Shown here: positions 1 to 5,255 of the stretch, piece after piece | Layout: every line of letters starts with the position of its first letter | Numbering within the stretch: the first letter of the stretch is position 1 | NCBI GenBank assembly: GCA_023819025.1 | Contig: JAMWDC010000176.1 | Span: 1-5,255 of the forward strand | Direction: 5' to 3' | DNA from: Candidatus Omnitrophota bacterium | GTDB lineage: Bacteria > Omnitrophota > Omnitrophia > Omnitrophales > Aquincolibacteriaceae | Length of the DNA stretch: 5,255 bases | Program-made: the position numbers and the translations under genes | Notes under the pieces: generated by a model | What the model was told of the DNA's origin: nothing | Seen by the model: only the letters and a program-made list of their open reading frames with translations | Database searches by the model: none

Positions 1-1247
1 ATTCGATATTCAGACCGTCATCAATGACCCTTCTGGCTTTATCCATTCCGATGGCCCGGAGTAATTTGGTCCCGGAGACAGCAACCATGCTATTGGTCGG
101 GTGAATCCTGGCCGAAAATAGAGGACTCGCGAATTCAAAAAACTGCTTTTGAACTTCATGCGGACCCGCTTCTTCAGACTCCGAAGGCATCGAATACCTC
201 TCAAAACGAGCAGAAGCGGTGTTTTTACCTGTTTTCCCACTGGTCAAAATCTTCTTATTCTCATAGATGTCAAACCAGTCATACTCTTCTGGCGGAAGGT
301 CCATGATCGCTTCGCGGAGCGCGGTCTGAACTGATTTAAGAATATTGCGGCTTGCTCTTTCTTCCTCGGCCTTTTCTTGTTCCTGGATTCGCTCCGCGAG
401 GACCTTCTCCAGTGGTTTCATGGCGTCCAGAAACCGGGTAAATTGTTCATCGCGTATCATGCCGTCCCGAGTCCCTGGAGTAATCGTTAAAAAGGGTACA
501 TCCACAATGCCCTGCAGGAATCCAGAATTTCAAGGTCCTTCTTTAAACTCATCCAAGGAACCCAAGTTCGATAGGATACGCGTCCCATTTCTGTAAAGCC
601 CCACCTGATTTTCGGCGTTCGGTTCATTCAGATAGAGCTCCGTGTAAATATCTCCAACGCCGGCCTCGGGCTGCGGCAGATCGTGTAAGAGACAACCCGA
701 AAATTCCCGCGGCTCAACTTGACACTCCATGCGGGTCACGCGGTCAAGCACGTTGATTTTGACACCCGAGGAACGGATGCGATCACGCAACTCGGATGCC
801 AAATACCTCTGAATTTTCTCCCCGTTCAAAGAACGAAGACCCGACAACAATGGCGCAATCCTGAGCACAGTACCCTGAAAGGCAAGAAGATGGGGTCTTT
901 GCCTGATTTCATAGCCCGGTTTACCCTTGCGCATGATCATATCATAAGTCCGGCCGCCCGAACCTGATGATATCAGCGAGAGTTCCTCTCCGATTGTCCA
1001 AAAACTGAGAAGCCCTATTCCAAACTCTCCTTGAATACTCGCATCGCCCGCTTGTTTCAGCCTCCTTTTCAGCGAATCACATATGTGTGTCGCCACATAT
1101 TTGAAATCGGGGACCCCTTCGTCATTGTGAGGAATTCCCATCCCGTCATCGATCACTTTGAGATAATGCTGCCCCCGTTCCTTGCCGCGGAGGATCGTGA
1201 CTTTTAAAGTGCATGTCTGTCCGGAAATCGTAAAATGTGAAGCACCC
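1..1247 (-). pseudogene. GHKL/Hsp90-like (Bergerat-fold) ATPase, 5'-truncated and interrupted by an in-frame TGA; runs off the left edge
   Basis: One reading frame stays open from about 1247 to base 1 except for a TGA at 530-532. The start of the recognisable protein (GASHFTIS) fits the residues just after the N-box helix of GHKL ATPases, as in MutL (...DAGA...). The helix itself, with the Mg-binding Asn, is absent: upstream the frame enters a palindrome and meets TAG. The G1 box (VIDDGMGIP, 1130-1156) and G2 box (GEFGIGLLSFW, about 998-1030) are clear. A transducer-like region follows, including NGTRILSNLGSLDEF and, after the stop, PFLTITPGTRDGMIRDE. Next comes a charged, probably coiled-coil helix (about 330-415, rich in E, K and R), then a beta-rich stretch near the edge (PLFSARIHPTNSMVAVSG) that could be an Ig-like domain. 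Family membership is secure, but the cellular role is unknown; relatives include chaperones, MORC-type and defence-associated ATPases. With the N-box lost and a premature stop, the gene is probably dead. Confidence 0.85.
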
Positions 1248-1264
1248 CGCGGCTAGCCGCGGGG
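1245..1264. repeat. Perfect 20-bp GC-rich palindrome (REP/IS200-IS605-like hairpin candidate)
   Basis: CCCCGCGGCTAGCCGCGGGG is its own reverse complement and could form a very stable hairpin or cruciform. Flanking bases extend the pairing weakly (1241-1243 with 1266-1268, including one G-T wobble). It lies exactly between the truncated brnT-like fragment and the truncated GHKL ATPase fragment. Its central TAG ends the ATPase frame on the upstream side. GC-rich palindromes of this kind are typical of REP sequences and of the ends of IS200/IS605-type elements, but no Y1 transposase lies in the window, so mobile origin is an inference. No T-run follows on the minus strand; on the plus strand GGTTAAAG follows, so it is not a clear intrinsic terminator. 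Confidence 0.8.
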
Positions 1265-1397
1265 GGTTAAAGCACGGGTTTCTAAAAAAACTCTTCGCAC
1301 TCATCAAACGTCATCCTAGGGCGGCCCCAATTTTTCTGGATATTACCCGGGTTCCAATCAAACCCTTCAAGATACGATGATTCGGAAGATCCGCCAT
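1265..1397 (-). pseudogene. 5' remnant of a BrnT-type toxin gene (type II toxin-antitoxin), frameshifted and 3'-truncated
   Basis: The frame read from 1362 to 1282 gives FDWNPGNIQKNW, then MTFDECEEFF, then TAG. This matches the N-terminal pattern of BrnT ribonuclease toxins (F-[DE]-W-[DN]-x-x-N-x-x-KNW...[VM]-x-x-x-E-C-E-E-x-F-F). The nearest ATG (1395-1397) begins MADLPNHRIL in another frame. Removing the effect of one lost base near 1369 joins it to LEGFDWNP, so a one-base deletion is likely. A second deletion in the seven-T run (1284-1290) would explain the TAG: with an eighth T the frame continues LETRALTP into the palindrome. Where family members usually have Lys-His before the V-T-F stretch, this copy has Arg-Pro, a His to Pro change. 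Only about 40 of the usual 90 or so residues remain and no brnA antitoxin gene follows. Intact relatives cleave RNA and are neutralised by BrnA, but this copy cannot be functional as read. The family call rests on motif recognition alone. Confidence 0.55.
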
Positions 1398-1412
1398 TGT
1401 TGTATAGCCAGA

Positions 1413-1441
1413 TATATACGCACAGGGGGGAGATTTTTCAA
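1413..1441 (-). promoter_or_regulatory. Possible sigma70-type promoter upstream of the brnT remnant
   Basis: On the minus strand TTGAAA (1436-1441, 5 of 6 to the -35 consensus) is followed after 17 bases by TATATA (1413-1418, 4 of 6 to the -10 consensus). The next ATG (1395-1397) lies 15 bases beyond the -10 box, so a transcript would have a very short leader; no Shine-Dalgarno sequence is seen. Its position just ahead of the toxin remnant is what makes it credible. By composition alone it could be chance. Confidence 0.3.
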
Positions 1442-1681
1442 GGACAAATTTGCGGGTCTTATTGCATAACCTTCCGTTCCGGTTCGTGCTTACCGCATGA
1501 ATCGACTATTCGATGGTATCGAAAATATCTTTTCAGGATTCCTGGATTCGGATCACGAGGCACCGACCACTGGGCAAATGGATTACCGCGGTCCCTTTCT
1601 GGCGGCGTAATTCCTGCCTTTTCCAGAGCGAAGCCCCGACTTCGCGCAGGCAGACATCGAAGCAATATTCTGCTTCCAGGA
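1442..1681. other. Intergenic stretch downstream of carB with no recognised gene
   Basis: About 240 bases separate the carB stop from the brnT-like remnant and its possible promoter. Short open frames exist on both strands: minus 1459-1665 encodes 68 codons rich in Arg and Pro, and plus 1497-1610 encodes 37 codons. None has a convincing ribosome binding site or a recognisable family motif. The only structure noted is a 6-bp-stem hairpin at 1628-1645. Confidence 0.5.
1628..1645 (-). terminator. Weak hairpin downstream of carB; poor terminator candidate
   Basis: GCGAAG and CTTCGC form a perfect 6-bp stem around a 6-base loop, starting 36 bases after the carB stop codon. The sequence following it on the minus strand is TCTGGAAAAGG, with no T-run, so it does not meet the usual intrinsic terminator pattern. 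It could still protect the 3' end of the mRNA, or be chance. Confidence 0.2.
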
Positions 1682-4600
1682 TTATGCGGCGGGGATATAT
1701 TCCTGAAGGGAGCGGATTGTGAGATCCCCTTGTCGTATGGATTCGATACCGTTCACAGCCGCCTGTGCGCCTTGGAGGGTGGTAATGCACGGGATCCCAT
1801 ACATCACAGCGGCACTGCGGATCGGTTTGATGTCCGATTGGCCCCGCGCTCCTGACGGTGTATTGATCACCAACCCGATCTGGCCCTTCTTAATCATATT
1901 CAGGACATCCAGATTTCCTTCCGCGATTTTACCCACGACCTGGCAGTGGATATTGTTAGAACGAAGCACTTTGGCCGTGCCGACTGTCGCGATCATCTCA
2001 AAGCCCATGTCCACGAGTTTCTTGGCAATGAAAACAACATCACGTTTATCATCATTCTTAACGCTGATGAATATTTTTCCGCTTTTTGGCAAAGTACCGC
2101 CAGCAGCAACCTGGGATTTGTAAAAGGCCATGCCGAACGACGAATCCAACCCCATGACTTCGCCTGTGGACTTCATCTCCGGACCCAAAATAATATCGAC
2201 TCCAGAAAATCTCGAGAATGGAAGGACCGATTCCTTGACTGCGATGTGGTCGATTTTCTTCTCTTCGGTGAATCCAAGCTCCTCGAGCGTTTTTCCTGCA
2301 AGAACCTTGGCCGCGATTTTAACAATCGGGACACCCGTAGCCTTACTGACAAACGGAACAGTCCTTGAGGCCCTCGGGTTTACCTCAAGCACATAAACCG
2401 TATCCCCCTTAACCGCAAATTGAATATTCAGCAGGCCTTTCACCTTAAGCTCTTTGGACAGCGTATGGGTATATCCCCGTATGGTATTCAAGATACTGTC
2501 ACTAAGCGTATGCGGCGGCAGGACGCACGCCGAATCCCCAGAATGGACTCCGGCTTCTTCAATATGCTCCATGATACCACCGATCACGGTTTGTGTCCCA
2601 TCCGAGACGGCGTCCACGTCCACCTCAACCGCACCCTCCAGAAATTTATCGATCAGGACCGGGTGGGCTTCGCTCACACGCTTGGCCTCCCGGATAAATT
2701 CATCGAGGCTCGCCTCATCATAAACAATTTTCATAGCCCGTCCTCCGAGAACATACGAGGGCCGGACTAAAACAGGATATCCGATCTTTTTCGCGACCCG
2801 CCTCGCCGCAACCTCGGATGTCGCCGAACCATTGGCCGGTTGATTGATCTTAAGTTTTTTGATTAGGCGCGAAAATTTGCTGCGGTCCTCAGCCCGATCA
2901 ATCGACCTCACCGAGGTCCCCAAAATTGGAACGCCCGCCTCATCGAGTTGTTTGGCAAGATTGAGCGGCGTCTGACCACCAAACTGCACGATCACTCCGT
3001 ACGGTCGCTCTCGTTCGATGATATTCATCACATCCTCGAAGGTAAGCGGTTCAAAATAGAGTTTGTCCGAGGTATCGTAATCCGTGGACACGGTTTCCGG
3101 ATTCGAATTGACCATAATGGTTTCACACCCCAACTCTTTGAGGGCAAAAGAGGCATGGCAGCAGCAATAATCAAACTCGATTCCCTGACCAATCCGATTG
3201 GGGCCGCCGCCCAAGATCACGATTTTCTTACGCGCGGAACGGCGAGTCTCGTCCTCTTCTTCGTAGGTCGAATAATAATACGGCGTGTAGGCCTCAAATT
3301 CCGCCGCACAGGTATCGACAAGTTTAAACGCGGCTTCGATCCCGAGTTTTTTTCTCCATTCCCTCACCGATAATTCGTCGGAACCGGTTAAATGGGCAAT
3401 CTGCTTATCGCTGAACCCAAACTGTTTCGCCTTCCGCATCAGATCCGGATCGAAACCTGACGCTGTATGGACATCACGGATTTCATTTTCCAAATTCACA
3501 ATCTCCTCGATATTTTTGAGAAACCACGGATCGATGGAAGTCAGACTGAAAATTTCGTCGATCCCCATACCTTTTTGAATTGCATATTTGATATAAAAAA
3601 TCCTCGACGCATTCGGCTCCCGCAATCGCTGGAGCAATTTCTCGTGAGGGATGTCCTGATAATTCTGTTTATTGTCCAGCCCGCAATGCCCGATCTCCAG
3701 CCCGCGCAATCCCTTTTGCAGCGCCTCTTTAAACGTGCGGCCGATGGCCATGGTTTCACCGACGGATTTCATAGAAATCCCAAGGACATCCTTGGCCTCC
3801 GGAAATTTTTCGAAAGTAAACCGCGGGATCTTGACCACGCAGTAATCAATGGTCGGCTCGAAGGAAGCCGGTGTTTCCTTGGTGATGTCATTGCGGATCT
3901 CATCCAGGGTGTAGCCGACCGCCAGTTTGGCGGCGAATTTCGCGATCGGGAACCCTGTGGCCTTACTGGCAAGTGCCGAACTCCGCGAGACCCGCGGATT
4001 CATCTCGATCACGACCATACGGCCGTTTGCGGGATTCACAGCAAACTGGATATTCGATCCGCCTGTCTCCACGCCGATCTCGCGTATAATCGCAATGGCT
4101 GCATTCCGCATGCTTTGATATTCCCGGTCCGTCAGTGTCTGCGCCGGCGCCACGGTAATCGAGTCACCCGTATGAATCCCCATGGGATCAAAATTCTCAA
4201 TCGAACAGACAACCACCACATTGTCCTTTGAATCCCGCATCACCTCGAGTTCATACTCCTTCCATCCCAGAACGGACTCTTCAATGAGGACTTCATGGAT
4301 CATACTGCTTTTTAATCCTAAATCCGCAATCTTCAGGTACTCATCTTCCGTAACCGCAATACCGCCTCCGGTTCCGCCAAGCGTAAAACTCGGGCGAATG
4401 ATCAACGGCAACCCCAATTCTTCAAGAGCGTGCCTGACGTCCTCCCCGTTGTGCGCAAGCAGGCTGCGCGGCAAATCCAAACCGATTTTCTCCATAGCCT
4501 GTTTGAAACACTGACGGTCCTCAGCCTTCTTGATCGCCTCATAATCGGCCCCGATCATTTTCACGTGGTACCGGTCCAAAATTCCGGCCTCCACGGTCTG

Positions 4601-4900
4601 CATGGCTGTGTTCAAGCCGGTCTGCCCTCCCAAGGTCGGCAAAAGCGCATCCGGTCTTTCCTTCCGAATGATTTTTTCCAGGATCTCCGGAGTGATGGGT
4701 TCGATATAGGTCGCATCCGCCATCTCGGGGTCGGTCATGATCGTCGCCGGGTTGGAATTGACGAGAACCACCTTGAATCCCTCCTCACGAAGGGCCTTGC
4801 ACGCTTGGGTGCCGGAGTAATCAAACTCGCAGGCCTGGCTGATGACAATGGGCCCTGATCCGATGATCAAAATTTTCTTAATATCGGTTCGCTTAGGCAC
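1682..4900 (-). CDS. carB: Carbamoyl-phosphate synthase large subunit
   Basis: This is the synthetase subunit. It phosphorylates bicarbonate, combines it with ammonia channelled from CarA to give carbamate, then phosphorylates that to carbamoyl phosphate, using two ATP. From the preferred start the protein is 1072 residues (E. coli CarB is 1073), beginning MPKRTDIKKILIIGSGP, the usual CarB N-terminus. First ATP-grasp half: R129, R169, E215, H243, Q285, E299 and N301 fall at the same numbers as in E. coli. Second half, shifted by two: R673, R713, E759, H786, Q827, E839, N841. Ornithine-site residues (E781, D789, E890, T1040) and nucleotide-site residues of the C-terminal MGS-like domain (T972, T975, K991) are also present, so UMP inhibition and ornithine/IMP activation are plausible. 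About residues 403-550 form the oligomerisation domain. The start is GTG at 4898-4900; a GTG two codons earlier (4904-4906) is possible but has no spaced Shine-Dalgarno sequence. It ends in TAA and overlaps carA. Confidence 0.98.
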   Translation of the reverse strand: MPKRTDIKKILIIGSGPIVISQACEFDYSGTQACKALREEGFKVVLVNSNPATIMTDPEMADATYIEPITPEILEKIIRKERPDALLPTLGGQTGLNTAMQTVEAGILDRYHVKMIGADYEAIKKAEDRQCFKQAMEKIGLDLPRSLLAHNGEDVRHALEELGLPLIIRPSFTLGGTGGGIAVTEDEYLKIADLGLKSSMIHEVLIEESVLGWKEYELEVMRDSKDNVVVVCSIENFDPMGIHTGDSITVAPAQTLTDREYQSMRNAAIAIIREIGVETGGSNIQFAVNPANGRMVVIEMNPRVSRSSALASKATGFPIAKFAAKLAVGYTLDEIRNDITKETPASFEPTIDYCVVKIPRFTFEKFPEAKDVLGISMKSVGETMAIGRTFKEALQKGLRGLEIGHCGLDNKQNYQDIPHEKLLQRLREPNASRIFYIKYAIQKGMGIDEIFSLTSIDPWFLKNIEEIVNLENEIRDVHTASGFDPDLMRKAKQFGFSDKQIAHLTGSDELSVREWRKKLGIEAAFKLVDTCAAEFEAYTPYYYSTYEEEDETRRSARKKIVILGGGPNRIGQGIEFDYCCCHASFALKELGCETIMVNSNPETVSTDYDTSDKLYFEPLTFEDVMNIIERERPYGVIVQFGGQTPLNLAKQLDEAGVPILGTSVRSIDRAEDRSKFSRLIKKLKINQPANGSATSEVAARRVAKKIGYPVLVRPSYVLGGRAMKIVYDEASLDEFIREAKRVSEAHPVLIDKFLEGAVEVDVDAVSDGTQTVIGGIMEHIEEAGVHSGDSACVLPPHTLSDSILNTIRGYTHTLSKELKVKGLLNIQFAVKGDTVYVLEVNPRASRTVPFVSKATGVPIVKIAAKVLAGKTLEELGFTEEKKIDHIAVKESVLPFSRFSGVDIILGPEMKSTGEVMGLDSSFGMAFYKSQVAAGGTLPKSGKIFISVKNDDKRDVVFIAKKLVDMGFEMIATVGTAKVLRSNNIHCQVVGKIAEGNLDVLNMIKKGQIGLVINTPSGARGQSDIKPIRSAAVMYGIPCITTLQGAQAAVNGIESIRQGDLTIRSLQEYIPAA

Positions 4901-5255
4901 GTTCACCTTCCATCATGCAAACAAATTCGTCGAAGAGATATTTCGCGTCATGCGGGCCGGGTGACGATTCCGGGTGAAATTGAACCGAAAAGACAGGCCA
5001 TCGTTTATGACGCAGACCTTCCAGCGTATGATCGTTGAGATTAACGTGAGTTATCTCGATTTCCTCCCGATTCAGGGATTCGATATCCACACAAAACCCG
5101 TGATTTTGCACGGTGATGCTGATTTTCCCCGTTCGCAAATCCTTCACTGGATGATTCCCGCCGTGATGTCCGAATTTTAATTTGAATGTCTTTCCACCTA
5201 GCGCCAAGCCCAGCATTTGTTGGCCCAGACAAATTCCAAAGATCGGCAATCTTCC
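4893..5255 (-). CDS. carA: Carbamoyl-phosphate synthase small (glutaminase) subunit, C-terminal part only
   Basis: The last 120 residues of CarA are visible; the start lies beyond the right edge. CarA hydrolyses glutamine and passes ammonia through a tunnel to CarB. The visible part is a class I glutamine amidotransferase domain. The nucleophile elbow is GICLGQQ, with the catalytic Cys codon at 5229-5231. The catalytic His and Glu are in FHPE (His codon 4974-4976, Glu 4968-4970). CarA-typical stretches HGGNHPV, QNHGFCVD and SPGPHDAKYLFDEF are present. About two thirds of the protein, including the N-terminal CarB-interacting domain, is outside the window, so the operon promoter and any pyrimidine or arginine control region cannot be seen. 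It ends in TAA (4893-4895), overlapping the carB start by 8 bases, or by 14 if the upstream GTG is used. Nothing suggests damage in the visible part. Confidence 0.97.
   Translation of the reverse strand, partial: GRLPIFGICLGQQMLGLALGGKTFKLKFGHHGGNHPVKDLRTGKISITVQNHGFCVDIESLNREEIEITHVNLNDHTLEGLRHKRWPVFSVQFHPESSPGPHDAKYLFDEFVCMMEGERA
4901..4911 (-). promoter_or_regulatory. Ribosome binding site of carB inside the end of carA
   Basis: GGAAGG (4906-4911), with the overlapping AGGTGA (4903-4908) complementary to the 16S tail, lies 5 bases before the GTG at 4898-4900. For the alternative GTG at 4904-4906 this sequence would abut or overlap the start codon, which is why the downstream GTG is chosen. 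The site lies wholly within carA codons, as expected for translational coupling. Confidence 0.6.

Noticed and set aside
530..532. TGA read as selenocysteine or reassigned Trp
   Set aside because: No Sec-insertion hairpin was recognised just downstream, the family is not a selenoprotein family, and Trp is always TGG in the intact genes here.
1245..1264. Palindrome as an intrinsic terminator for an upstream gene
   Set aside because: The stem is strong, but no T-run follows on either strand, and the gene upstream on the minus strand is itself broken.
1..1264. An intact new ATPase-based defence system
   Set aside because: The ATPase lacks its N-box and carries a stop codon, no intact partner gene is in the window, and the neighbouring toxin gene is only a fragment.
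1533..1790. Minus-strand frame of 85 codons crossing the end of carB
   Set aside because: About half of it overlaps the conserved MGS-like domain of carB in another frame, and the rest has no family signal or ribosome binding site.
3467..4231. Long plus-strand open frame of 254 codons opposite carB
   Set aside because: It lies wholly antisense to conserved carB, has no recognisable domain, and similar shadow frames recur along the whole gene; it follows from carB codon use.
1682..4900. Internal similarity between the two halves of carB as a novel repeat
   Set aside because: This is the ancient ATP-grasp duplication found in all CarB proteins.

Overview
The window is a stretch of bacterial chromosome at roughly 50% GC, with every recognisable gene on the minus strand. 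No rRNA, tRNA, intact transposase or CRISPR array is visible. The carbamoyl-phosphate synthetase genes are of ordinary bacterial type and do not place the organism. An uncultivated Gram-negative lineage (Omnitrophota or a deltaproteobacterial group) would fit the general look, but that is only an impression. TGA is unlikely to mean Trp here: all four Trp codons in carA and carB are TGG.

Right part (about 1682-5255): the 3' third of carA, running off the right edge, followed by a complete carB. They encode the small glutaminase subunit and the large synthetase subunit of carbamoyl-phosphate synthetase, which makes carbamoyl phosphate for pyrimidine and arginine synthesis. carB starts inside the end of carA, an 8-base overlap with the preferred GTG start, so the two are almost certainly one operon with coupled translation. 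All catalytic residues of both ATP-grasp halves and of the visible glutaminase part are present.

Middle part (about 1265-1681): a short intergenic stretch after carB with a weak hairpin and no recognised gene. It is followed by a decayed 5' fragment of a BrnT-type toxin gene with a plausible promoter.

Left part (1-1264): a perfect 20-base GC-rich palindrome at 1245-1264. Directly behind it lies a GHKL (Bergerat-fold) ATPase gene that has lost its N-terminus and carries an in-frame TGA where a Trp is expected. This gene continues past the left edge.

Overall, a conserved housekeeping operon lies beside a degraded accessory segment. Two unrelated broken genes, one missing its 3' end and one its 5' end, meet at a palindrome. 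That junction is the most interesting thing in the window. I do not see an intact novel system.
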